NCBI GenBank assembly: GCA_026770025.1
Contig: JAMXDE010000009.1
Location: 1,959,001 to 2,023,000 of the forward strand
Direction: 5' to 3'
DNA: 64,000 bases
Origin: Craspedostauros australis
Taxonomy: Eukaryota; Bacillariophyta; Bacillariophyceae; Mastogloiales; Achnanthaceae
The notes under the pieces were generated by a model. It made no database searches. It was not told where the DNA came from and saw only the letters and a program-made list of their open reading frames with translations. Below, one piece after another: positions 54,131-64,000 of this stretch. The stretch's first letter is position 1. Each line of letters starts with the position of its first letter. A program made the translations under genes and the position numbers.

Positions 54131-56339
54131 AGTCTGCCCTGCTTGCGGTTTGACGCTCATGCATTTGACGTGCTGCTCGAAGCTTCCAATTTTGTCTGCG
54201 GTCCTCTCTGAGAGACTGCAGGAAAGCGGAGCTGGTCTCGGTGGGTGTGCGCTCCGGATGAGGAGGGATACAACGCTGGTGCCAAGTTGACGTTAGTGAG
54301 CGAGATGGATTGATGGATGGCTGTCCCAGGCTGCAGACCATGCCAGGATGAAAATCGCTTTGCGTGCAGGTCGACTTGGTGGTCGTCTGCAACGACATGG
54401 TGGTCGTACAGACGTTGCTCCTCCTCCTCCTGCTGCTGCTGCTGCTGCTGCCAGCGATTGTGCTATGGTCACCGATGTGCCCCTTTTGACATCAGGACAT
54501 CTTGTATGCACCCCCTTCTCCGCCACAACCGGCGCGATGCAGTTGGATGCTGTCCTCCCTCCCTTGTTGGGAGTGGAATGATGACATGTTCCTTTGCCTC
54601 CTCTGGCAAATCGCTGAGTGTTGACTGTGATCTTTGTGTCCAACGGTTACAACAGGTGTCCGCAAAGTGAGGAACAGTTATGAAGGAAAGAGACCAAACT
54701 CGCCAAAACATGCAAAAAATAGTCTTGCAAGTTGAGATTCAATTAGGGACATTCAGTTGGATTTTCGTGTGTGTTAGGAATCTAGGGTACGATTTTGTCG
54801 GAATACCCATGGTTGCCGCACCTCCCAACATTATTCGTCACATGTTTGAATATTATTCGTCACATGTTTGGAGACTTTTCGTCACACTTTTGAATACCAT
54901 GTCATTATGACTATTCTTAAGGACACGGACGTGATTAACACCAGTCCTACCGCAAGGAAGATAGTCTGTCCTCTGGAGAAGCAAGGACCACACCGACAAC
55001 GGATCAGGAGGTTCCGATACCAAACCAACCATGACAACAATGCACACAGCGACGTCGATCAGAACAGATGGATAATGGGCTAGTGACGCCCCCCCCCCCC
55101 CCCCCCCCCCCCCCTCCGGGGGGAACAGCACGCGCCCCTCCTGTGGACAAGACATGCCACAGGTTTGGAACATCAGAAAGGATCAGAACATCCGCAGGTT
55201 TGGAACATCACCAAGGATGACACCAATTGTGAGATGATGGTGTCATGGGATCAAGGATCAAAACATATGACAGACAAGTCCTCAGGACTGCAGATTCCTA
55301 CCATGCGAACGTAGACAGCTACGAACATGCAGAGGCAAGCAACAATGATGCCAAGATAAGGATGCAAGAACAGAGCATGATGAATATGGAGAGAAGCACC
55401 TAGGAACGCAGGGATACCCCGTGTCGCCACCGCAACAGATGCCTACTATGAAAATGAAATCGGAAGAGAAAGTGAGATTGTGCTCACAGTTGTAAAAATG
55501 GTACAGTTTCTAACAGCAGCTTAGATCACAGTACTAACTATGTTGGCAAGTTCCGTGATTGGAAGCCTACGATCGTGGAAGATGGTGTTGGTTGATAGTC
55601 GTTCGTTTGCTATTTCATTACGTTGGCACTCCAATCCTCTCAGTGTCCGTTCGTTCTCTTGCCCGATGCTTTCGGCGCTTCAATCTGTATCGTAGATTTG
55701 GTCTCCGACTATGAGTTGGTGTGTGAGATGCTCTCTTGCTGCTCTTCGTATTCTCTCTCTCTCTCTGTCTCAATATTGTGTGCTTCATGCTACACGATAC
55801 CCCGCATTCGATGCGTACTCCGCACTTGACACTTTGTTCATTCACTGCTGGTTCCTACTCCATGAGTACTTACCATTTGAAGTTCACCTTCTGTATCCAT
55901 GATCTTGATGCCCTTCGGTCATTGGATCTTCACCTCGTGCTCTGACCTGGAGACAGATGTCGACATGGTGACACGATGACATCCTGTTGACGTCAGTAAG
56001 CATCATTCTGCTCTCCAGATGTCACGTTCCATTGGTGATGCGGTGCTCTGTCAGATGATATCATCATCTGAGGTTTAGTTGGGAAGTACCTCGAGATTCT
56101 CTTGGTACCATTGATGGATGGACTGACGATGTTCTAATTCTCTCAGAAATCGTCGATTACAAATTTCTTCCAGAAATTCTGCTCATTTTCGTGTGTTCCA
56201 TTTCCACTGTAATTCTGACGTGTTAGAACGTAATCGTAGATGGGTTTGAAGATACCGCACCGATAATGTAGAGTGATCAAGTCGTTGTTGTTGGTGAGGA
56301 GAGTGTTGGTTTACTGTGTTATTCGTATGGTAGTTGGAA
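54131..56339. other. End of right arm, then gene-poor DNA
   Basis: 54131-54665 duplicates the DNA upstream of the left lipase relic, including the GCA-type run at 54415-54450. After that no gene is recognised. Contains a C26 homopolymer at 55089-55114, a repeated phrase (CAGGTTTGGAACATCA at about 55160 and 55193) and a TGACGTCA palindrome at 55988-55995. Confidence 0.5.
55089..55114. repeat. C26 homopolymer
   Basis: Twenty-six C in a row, then TCCGGGGGG. The length should be regarded as uncertain because such runs are error-prone in sequencing. Confidence 0.85.
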
Positions 56340-57477
56340 TGCTGTCGAGCTCACAAGATTGTCTTCTTGGAACTGTGAGCATGAGAGAGGCATGACATGA
56401 TCTCATGCAATTGCAAGTAAAATAACACAGCGACAACACGACAAATGTGCGTGTTACTGCGTGAAGAAGATTTGCAAAAGTCAATGAACAAAACACCGCG
56501 ATACCCCGTGTTGTGAATTACGTCTTCTCACGATGTTGCTAGTAGTACGATCACACGATTGATCGTATTCACTTGAGAAGGTCATGGCAAGATTCGCACG
56601 TGTCACACCCAAGATCCAAGTCTGTCCTGATTGGGCAGATTGGCTCATCTTGGCAAGAAATCAATTTCCGCGACATTTTTGGATCTGTGATTGAGGGAAA
56701 ACGATTCTTGCGACGCGAAATGCGACACAAATTTGACACAACGGATTTTCGACCAAAATTTCCGTTCGGAACGGAAAAGGTAAGAAAAGTGGAGATTTCT
56801 GATTGGTTGACGGGTGTCGCTATTGTTAGAGACTTAGCGTGCGCTAATATGACGAATCACAGCATACTATTGACACAAATGTAGTTATACCGTCCAAGTG
56901 CGTATGAGAGAATAACGGGTGAACGATGCACATATACACGTACATCTCGACATCTACTCACATGTACATCTCGACAACAAGATTTTATTCTTGGAACTGT
57001 GAGCATGAGAGAGACATGACATGATCTCATGCAATTGCAAGTGAAATTAACACGGAGACAACATGACAAATGTGTGTGTTACTGCGTGAAGATGAGTTGC
57101 AAAAGGTCAATGAACAAAACACCGCGATACCCCGTGTTGTGAATTACGTCTTCTCACAATGTTGCTAGTAGTACGATCACACGATTGATCGTATTCACTT
57201 GAGAAGGTCTTGGTAAGATTCGCACGTGTCACACCCAAGATCCAAGTCTGTCTTGATTGGGCAGAGTGGTTCATCTTGGCAAGAAATCAATTTCCGCGAC
57301 ATTTTGGATCTGTGATTGACGGGAAAACGGTTCTTGCGACGCGAAATGTGACACAAATTTGACACAACGGATTTTCGACCAAAATTTCCGTTCGGAACGG
57401 AAAAGGTAAGAAAAGTGGAGATTTCTGATTGGTCGACAGGTGTTGCTATTGTTAGAGATTTAGCGTTGCGCTAATAT
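56340..57477. repeat. Tandem duplication of a 0.5-kb unit
   Basis: About 56350-56855 recurs at about 56975-57477 (offset 624 bp), roughly 93% identical by eye. Both copies include TTGGAACTGTGAGCATGAGA, CACACGATTGATCGTATTCA and GGAACGGAAAAGGTAAGAAA. No open frame spans either copy. The second copy runs directly into the transposase relic, so the unit may derive from the same element. Confidence 0.8.
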
Positions 57478-57479
57478 AA

Positions 57480-58186
57480 AAGGATGAGAAAGCTTGGTTA
57501 ATTGAAGCTTCGAATGTCACCAATGCCAAATTGGTGGAGGAAGAGGGTTGGGAGTGCTCCGTTGTGAACGAACTTGGCACGACGGTGAAGGAAGACCATG
57601 AGTAGTCATGCCAACCAGTACCAGTGGATACAAAAAGGCAAAGATGAGGCGTAAAGCCCAGAAGAGTGCGAAACAGAATGAAGCGAATGTGTTCAAAACA
57701 GCCCTTTGCAACAACCTCATTGAAACTGCTGACCACAACACGAAGTGGAAGGATACAACTGCTGCTATGGATCTTCCTCCTGTTGCAACCCCGGCTTGCA
57801 CCGCAAAGAAGACTTGATCGTTTTGGCCTATCCCTGACTATGTGTTGGCAGAGCTGAACAAAATCTGTGTACTTGCTTGCCATGACTCGAGGAACAGAAT
57901 GTCAGAGTACGACGCATGCCAACAACTGATGACGATGGAATGGGTGAAAACAGACTGGTACGCTCAACTACACGTATCACCACTGAGAGTAAAAGCATGT
58001 CTCACCATGGACTATCTCAAGTTCAAAAAAGAACAAGAAAAGAAGTCAAAAACCACTGAAACGATGGAGTGCACAATGGTAAGTATGACTGCGAGCGCCA
58101 GTGCGCAACCACCACTCCATGATTTTGGTTGCGACGAAGAAAAATGTGTACGGTGCAAAGTCAAGGAAGACGACATGTTGCAGTAA
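57480..58186 (+). pseudogene. C-terminal relic of a second, diverged DDE transposase
   Basis: The reading DEKAWLIEASNVTNAKLV followed by EEGWECSVVNELGT aligns with DDQARLVAASGITEDVVV and EWEGWTINELGV of the intact transposase. After a stop, further pieces follow in shifted frames, ending with VKTDWYAQLHVSPLRVK against TKTDWYVQLHANPMRVK. The catalytic core is missing. It is therefore a truncated, decayed member of the same transposon family, clearly older than the element at 23499. Confidence 0.78.
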
Positions 58187-58554
58187 ACCCACGATGATTT
58201 GCATCCACATGCGGCAAAACAAACAGTCGAAAGTGCGGAAACATTGAAGGAAAATGTGGCGTGGAAATTGTGAATCGTGTCAGAAGCAGATCGCAAGCAA
58301 GAAATAATTCAAAATGGGAACAGGTGTGACATCATCAGCGAGTTTTGGCGATGCCCAGCGAGGTCTAAGGAGGGTCTACAACGATTAAGAACAAAAACTA
58401 TCGCAAGGTCCATAACTTTTGAAACACAACTCTCCCGATTTTTAAATTAAATATCCCCTCGACAGAATTTTACGTAGATTCCGAATATGTACTTATTTTG
58501 TAATGTTTAAGTCACGATCAGGCACGACTGCACCTTCGTTCACTCGAGTGGGTC
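58187..58554. mobile_element. Right end of the transposon relic
   Basis: On the - strand the end GACCCACTCGAGTGAACG, then TACATATTCGGAAT and AAGTTATGGACC, parallels GACCCCACTTAGTGAGTC, TACATATTCGTATT and AAGTTTTATGGACC in the intact element's right end. It marks the boundary of the relic near 58554. Confidence 0.55.
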
Positions 58555-59006
58555 ATAGACAATACCCTCCACTACAAAAGAGGGCGAACTATGTGTTCAT
58601 CCCTGAAATATGCAAATCACTACATGCGAATCCTGAATGAGGTCGCGCGGAATAGGCTTGAGATTGATCGGAACCCTGTTTGGCAGTGGAGGATCTTTCC
58701 AGTACACATCAGCACCTGGAGTTGGCACCCGGACTCCTTTTACCATCAAACTGCACGCCGATTCTTGTTGCCCTTTGTGTTGCCGTCGTCTGAAGAGGCC
58801 TATTTGGAGCTTTTGGCTGATTTGGGAGTTTTGGCTGATTTTGCACTTGGGTATGTTGCCGTTCCGAGGTGCGCAGAGGGATAAGGAAGAGGGATGCGGA
58901 GAATACGATCCAAGATGTCGGCATCATGTATGGCGTATGATTGTATGGGAGGGACATTTGTTGACGTACATAGGGCCAATCAAAGGCAAATAGAGACATT
59001 GTTAGA
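58555..59006. other. Intergenic, nothing recognised
   Basis: A run of about 100 open codons at 58591-58993 has no motif. Confidence 0.5.
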
Positions 59007-59452
59007 TCAATGATTGGCACGAGGACGGGCGGGGTCGATACTGAAGAGGGAGAGGGTCGGATTGGATCTGTTGCTCGGGATGGAAGCATTGAACACAAGG
59101 ATTGTGCCATGTGATGCACCCGTACAATGCATGCTGTCGCAACACAAGAAGAGTAAAGCAGAGTGCTGGTATTGACTTACGCTGCCTTGGCGAACTTGCT
59201 CGAACTTGATGTAGAACCTTTCATGCTCATCTGAGCATCTTGAAGGATACGGTCCAGATGACGCATCTCCTCTTCCTTCATCCCGAGGAAATCGTTGCCC
59301 TCGGTTCCTCGTTGATGCATGGGACGCACATCGTCCTTCACTGTGATATCGACGATTGAATTGCGACGGAGTTTGGTTGCCGTAGATGCCTGGGCTTGGT
59401 GATTCGTGGCGTGAAGGCATAGCAGGCAAGCTGCGATGAGCAATGTCTTCAT
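59007..59452 (-). CDS. Small secreted protein candidate, unknown function
   Basis: Starting at 59452 (MKTLLIAACLLCLHATNHQAQA) a clear signal peptide leads to a short hydrophilic chain (LRRNSIVDITVKDDVRP, MKEEEMRHLDRILQDAQ, a Ser run, KFAKAA). Read straight through it stops at 59177 after 91 residues. A consensus donor GTAAGT at 59180-59175 and an acceptor GCGACAG at 59134 suggest a 47-bp intron; joining 59452-59181 to 59133-59007 stays in frame and gives 132 aa ending RPRANH. Both versions are possible. I do not recognise the family. A 335-codon frame overlapping on the same strand lacks a plausible start and was not adopted. Confidence 0.45.
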
Positions 59453-61028
59453 GGTGAAGGCTGGTGTGGATGCTGCCATCTTTCGTCGAGGGTTGGTTGA
59501 AATTGATGAGAGGGAGGCGCACTGTTGCTGTTGGAATTATGGTATCGATCTCGCCATTCATGATGTCGATCCTGACCTTGGCACTGGAACAAGCAGAAGA
59601 TGGCAAGCCCGAGGATACATGATCGCACTGCGGAATCGGTTTCGTACCTCCGTTGAAAGGGCCCCAGCGCCTGAAGATTGCGCGCAGGCTTTGTACCAGA
59701 GGCCACTCACTCGCCTCCACTATGAGGAAGTCTCTGGTCGTTGCATCGACATCAAGTTGTTCTTTCGCTTGAGAATTGATCGACCAGCGTTCGCGTCGCG
59801 GTGCTTGTAGGTCGCAGTCTGCCTGTGGAGATGCTCGCACACACCATACTCGAGTATGTGATGGATACACCGATCGTTGATGCATCAATTCGCCTTCACG
59901 CTGCGGTGCTTGTGGGTCGCACTCCCCTCCGACGAGTGTGAAGCTGCTCGTCTGTATACCATGCCATGCCATGCCATGCCATCGTATAATGCGATGGATG
60001 CAATGATCTTTCATTTCAGAACAGTGCGACTATGCGCTTGTGATGTGCGCAGATGTTCCCATGTTGTATCGTTTCGCCATCGTCGAAATGCAGTATCCAG
60101 CCGCTGGAGGTGTCGGAGTGTCATGGTGGCTGCTCACGCGAGTTGGCGCGCTGGGGGTGGTTGAAGTAGTCGCCGGCAGCCCCGGAGGCTCGTGGAAGAC
60201 GGTGTCGCAGGAGTAGGGAGTATGGAGTGCTGGTGTCACTCCTGATTAGATATTCCACTGCGACCTCTGCTGGATGTAGTACCTACCACTGCAAGTGCAA
60301 GCCCAAATACAAGAGAGAGAGAGAGAGAGAGAGAGAGCAGAGTAATGATACTTCTGCCAACACACCATGATGTGCCAGATCTCATGCGTTGCCGATGAAA
60401 GGATGGCTCGGAGATCAGACCAAACGTCAGTACCACAATCACGAAACAGATCATCGGTGTTCGGTTTTTCTCATCAACCTCCCAACTCGAAATGTGGGCT
60501 TGGGCCATCTCTCTTCCCAAACGCTTCGCGCACGTATTTCTTGACTGGATCCGTGCACGTCTCCGCACACGCGGAAATATCAAGACCAAGTTTCATGAAG
60601 CTCAACAAATACTACGCTGCTGTTGGTTTGCCAATGCGAAAGTGTCGATGCTTAGAATAGTTTGCATTATCTATGTACGCACGTCCGTTCGCATGGCTGA
60701 CGTGCCTTGGGTTGATTGCTCACCCATCGGCGATTGCGGTACCGATCTATCGTGTGTGGTTGTTGGGATAGGGAATATTCACAGTGATTGTCAATGCGCA
60801 AGGCAAGAGGGACAAGGATGCTGATCCGCCGCGCACCATCCCACTCATTGTTGGGGAGGACGGTGAGGACGAGGCACGACACACGATTGTGGTGCTCCGA
60901 CACGGCGCTGCTTGCGTTGCGGTTGGTATAGTGGTAGTGACTGGTGGTGCGTCATGTATGGTGTGTGGTTGCTTTGTGGTTGGTGACAGTTTGTTGGGTT
61001 TCCGCTGCACTAGCATGATGAAACTCGT
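59453..61028. other. Gene-poor interval upstream of the small secreted protein
   Basis: No gene is recognised. Contains a GA-dinucleotide run at 60312-60337 and a CATGC pentamer run at about 59962-59982. Confidence 0.5.
60312..60337. repeat. GA microsatellite
   Basis: Thirteen AG/GA units. Confidence 0.85.
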
Positions 61029-62763
61029 TTAGTCAACACGGGCGTAGAAGATACCCTTGGTGAGGATCTTCTTTGGGACCTTGGAACCCATGTCAGTGTC
61101 AGAAAGCTGGGTGGCGACGAAGACACCTCCGATCTCCTGCTCCTCGGCGTTGACCTTGTTGACCTCCATCTCGATACGTCCGCTGGTGACGTCGAAGACC
61201 TTGTTGTTCTCCTTGAAGAGCTCATCGTCTCCCTCCTCTCCGGACTGGAGACCTGGAAGCGCGACGGCCATGTCGTATCCGGTGGTTCCACCACGTCCCT
61301 TAGGGTCGAGGAAGAGTCCGGTACGGTAGGATGGAGTGTTGAAGTCTCCTCCCATCTGGAAGCCTGGGGTGAAGGCTGGGCCGGATCCCTTGGCGACGAG
61401 GTCCTTGACGGTGAAGAGGAATGGGACGCGCTCGCCTCCTGGAAGCTGCACGGTGGTGGCGGCGTAGTCGATACCCTCCTTCTCCTTGAAGACGATCTTT
61501 CCGGAGGAAGTATCGAGTGGGCCCTCAACACCATCGAGGGTGTATGTCTGGCGGGTCATGACCTTGGAGTTGACGAACTTCTTCTCGGTCTTTCCTCCCT
61601 TTCCGATCTCCTCCTCGACGGCCCAAGCCTTTGGCTCGATGCACATATCGACGAGCTTCTGGCCGCTCTTTGGCGTGATGCTGTCCTCGCCGACGACCTC
61701 TGGGCAGCGGTTGGCAAGGCCGGTTCCCTTGACCTGGAGGTAGGTGAGCTCGTTGAGCTCGGCCTTGGTGATGGCGTTGGCTGGCTGGCCCATCAGGGAG
61801 AAGGCGGCGACACCGGCAAGGGCGATCTTTCCGGCATTGGCGAAGTCCTGCTTGGAAAGCTGGAGGGCGGAGTCGCGCTGCGCTCATCCGAATACACAGT
61901 GGTGTGTGTGCGCGTGTGGATGCGTCCACCGATGGATGAGATTAGCGCCATCGCGGGATGCCATGGTGAACACGTTCCATCCAACACAGTAATGCGCAAA
62001 GCGGTGACATTTTGTTTGAAATGCCAGTGTTGTGGCAAGTGTTGTAACCCGAGATTGATGCATTGCGGAGCGCCATGGTCCAGTGCATCCAGCGACATCC
62101 GCAGCAATTGCATGCAATTGTATCAAGTTGAAGATAGAAGGGGAAAAGATTTGAGTGAGTATTTGTTGGCGATGATGAGGCAAGGTTGTCAATGCACTGG
62201 CAGCCCAATACAGGATGGATCGACGATGCTTCTGATCGCTCTTCCTCGCCGTGGTTGGCGATAAGCGGACCGCTGCGAGGAGAACGGATGCAAGTCTTTC
62301 ATGTCGTGTATATCCATCCATCCGTTCGTCCATTTAGACATCCATCCAATCATCCATCACCAATCAACAGCCGAACCACCTGATGGCAAGACGTGTGATG
62401 ACGTCGCCCTGGCCATCACAGTCGTCCGCGCCATCATGGCATGCTGCCGCTGTTGAAGGTTGAACTCGGATGCTCCTGATGTCTCAATGGGCGTGCGGAC
62501 TTCGACATGGTTAGGCTTCGGCTTCCGTTTGCGGCTGGCTTCGGATGCATCATTCCATCAATGCGTCGATCCATCAACACAGTATCCACCCTCTGCGTCT
62601 TCGCTTGTCACTGATCGAGGACGGGGGCGGTTGACGGCTTGGACGCAAGGGGGATGGATCGTGCTGGTTGTCGTAGCTGTAGACTCACGCTGGAGGTGGT
62701 GGATGGGGCAAAGGCAGAAGCCGATGCGAGGAGGGCGAGGGAGCAGGCGGCAGTGAACTTCAT
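61029..62763 (-). CDS. psbO: PsbO, oxygen-evolving enhancer protein 1 of photosystem II
   Basis: Exon 1 (62763-62689) encodes 25 residues: an ER signal ending ASASAFAPSTTSS, with the canonical ASAFAP plastid-import motif. An 811-bp GT-AG intron follows (donor GTGAGT, acceptor GAGCGCAG). Exon 2 (61877-61029) gives 282 residues, in phase 0, total 307 aa. After a short transit region, AGKIALAGVAAFSLMGQPANA is the thylakoid-transfer peptide with an ANA cleavage site. The mature chain shows ITKAELNELTYLQVKGTGLAN, the conserved cysteine pair (NRCPEV, VDMCIEP), GIDYAATTVQLPGGERVPFLF, GKGSGPAF-like KGSGPAFTPGFQ and GRGGTTGYDMAVALP. PsbO stabilises the Mn4CaO5 cluster on the lumen side of PSII. A further small exon inside the intron cannot be excluded. 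Confidence 0.95.
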
Positions 62764-64000
62764 GATGGACAAAAGGTGTGACTGTGTTGTTTTTGTGGTT
62801 GTGTGGCGATGGGCAGCGAAGGGAGTTCGAGCAGAGACACAAGGAGCGTCAGCGACGATGGGAGAAGAAAGGGACGGCGGTGCTGGTGCCAGCGAAAACA
62901 ACGCGACCGACACAAACCAATCCACAACCGCAGCTCCGATACAACGAAGGAAACATCAACCCAAAAAAGGAGACACAACAGCAGGCAGCACAGATCCGCG
63001 GATCCGCAACAACACAGCGCGCAGTCGAAACCGGGTTGACACGGCTGCGCGACATCACCAAAAGAGTCCCATGATTTGACGTCAACCACGCATGTGGAAG
63101 TTCCACAACCAACTGGATATGCCATTCTTGAAGTCATATCTTGGTTGTGTCGTTCAGAAAGATATGAGATTCCCTCTTGTCGCTCTGCTGCAACTGGCAA
63201 ATGGAATCCCAAATGACAGTTCGGACCAATCCGTTTTGGAGGCCTTTTCTTCCTGAACTTTTGGAGTGGCATTTAGTCCATTGAGTCGTAAGTTCTCTTT
63301 GGTCGATCAGGTCCAGAGGATTCGTTGTGACACCAACTGCCCAATCAGAATTTCGGCTTCTTGAAGTCACCAACCAGCTTGGTAGTTTTGTCTCATGAGA
63401 TTAGAAGGGTGCAGAATATAGTAGTAGACATTCTCACTGTTCCACCATGCGCGCTCGTGCTCCAAAGTCCTGTAACACTATGGTTCTCTACGCACGCGCA
63501 GTCCATGAAGATTACAATTATTATATTTGTATGTCGTGATAGCAGAGCACTCGTATGATGTCCTCCAACGTTGAACATATCATTAAACATATCTGTGTTG
63601 CGTCTGCTGGGGGGCGCAGGGACTGCGGAGCATGTATCTTTGGTACTCGACGCACCTGCCAGGCATGTACTGGTTCAGATTGTCTTGAACGGTAAGGAGA
63701 GAGAATGAGAGGACGCATCCAGAATGTCGAGAAAGTAGACGGAGCAAAACGTGGCAGAACAGCGCGGGAACATGCACAATACACTTCTGATGCCGTGGAA
63801 GAGATGCTACACTTTCGTTAGTGTTTGTGCTTTTTAATGGATTAGCGTGAAATTGAATTTCAATTCTGTGTATGGTGTTGGTAAGCGGATGTTTGGTCCG
63901 CGCAGTAGTCCTATCCATGCTCTGTAGATACTCCTGCTTAGATCCCCGAGTTGGAGATTGAGCAAGCCCCGTGGCTCTGTTGCTTGATTGGTTCCTTTGT
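62764..64000. other. psbO promoter region and window end
   Basis: The first about 300 bp upstream of psbO are A/C/G-rich leader. A TGACGTCA palindrome lies at 63078-63085. Beyond this no gene is recognised; frames of up to 170 codons on the - strand are Cys/Ser-rich and lack motifs. Confidence 0.5.
63078..63085. promoter_or_regulatory. CRE-like palindrome TGACGTCA upstream of psbO
   Basis: The same 8-bp word as at 5087, 315 bp upstream of the psbO start codon. A bZIP site responsive to light or CO2 is plausible by analogy with diatom carbonic anhydrase promoters, but rests only on the motif. Confidence 0.35.

Larger units (their letters stand above)
43065..54665. repeat. Right arm of the inverted, permuted cluster duplication
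   Basis: The counterpart of 12276-32940. Gene order here is J protein, Nei relic, secreted protein, lipase relic, each inverted relative to the left arm. A plain inverted copy would put the J protein last; instead it is first, so the arm is a circular permutation. This arm lacks the solo LTRs and the transposon. Its own unique spacer is 46766-48326. Confidence 0.9.

Noticed and set aside
12276-54665. Arms explained as two haplotypes joined by assembly error
   Set aside because: The permuted order, the unique central genes, the private spacers and the sharply diverged module 2 argue against simple allelic copies, though long reads would be needed to exclude it fully.
59007-60014. 335-codon frame on the - strand near the small secreted protein
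   Set aside because: The composition is random, the beginning is a CATGC microsatellite translation, and the only credible start with a signal peptide is in another frame.

Overview
The window is nuclear DNA of a photosynthetic eukaryote with a secondary red-type plastid, most likely a diatom or close ochrophyte. Three things point there. Several proteins begin with an ER signal peptide followed by an ASAFAP-like phenylalanine motif (PsbO ASASAFAP, rubredoxin SNAF, the NFACT-R protein TRAF, a UbiA prenyltransferase ESFG). Introns are few and GT-AG. Two large secreted proteins carry the PSD/PSS repeats common in diatom genomes. All functional calls were made by reading translations; no searches were run.

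Layout. From 0.5 to 10.2 kb lies a compact single-copy block: auxilin-like J protein (+), wax-synthase-type acyltransferase (+), UbiA prenyltransferase (-), homoserine dehydrogenase with ACT domain (+) and an AFG2/Drg1/SPATA5-type double AAA ATPase (+). From 12.3 to 32.9 kb is the left arm of a duplicated cluster: ER J-protein (-), class-3 lipase relic (+), two-module secreted PSX-linker protein (-) and Nei/Fpg DNA glycosylase relic with a SAP domain (+). It is loaded with insertions: two solo LTRs with 6-bp target duplications and a 6.1-kb DNA transposon with about 150-bp terminal inverted repeats and an open 1182-aa DDE transposase. From 33.2 to 42.8 kb is a single-copy centre: AIM24 family (-), cyclin H (+), SLC35F transporter (+), plastid rubredoxin (-) and plastid NFACT-R protein (-). 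From 43.1 to 54.7 kb is the right arm, in inverted orientation but circularly permuted: J-protein (+, frameshifted), Nei relic (-), secreted protein (+), lipase relic (-). From 54.7 to 64 kb the DNA is repeat-rich and gene-poor. It holds a diverged transposase relic of the same family, a 0.5-kb tandem duplication, a small secreted-protein candidate and psbO (-), whose long intron separates the ER signal/ASAFAP exon from the rest.

Main points. (1) The two secreted proteins are a mosaic: their N-terminal halves and upstream DNA are almost identical, but past the PSD-repeat linker the C-terminal modules fall to roughly half identity, although the flanking lipase DNA is near-identical again. The two modules inside each protein also resemble each other, which suggests module exchange through the repeat linker. 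(2) Of the duplicated genes, only the secreted protein is intact in both arms. Lipase and Nei are broken in both, and the J protein in one. (3) The solo LTRs and their empty sites in the other arm show insertion after the duplication.

The duplicated genes look like a surface/secretory neighbourhood. The single-copy genes are housekeeping: clathrin uncoating, aspartate-family amino acid synthesis, ribosome biogenesis, the CDK-activating kinase, photosystem II.
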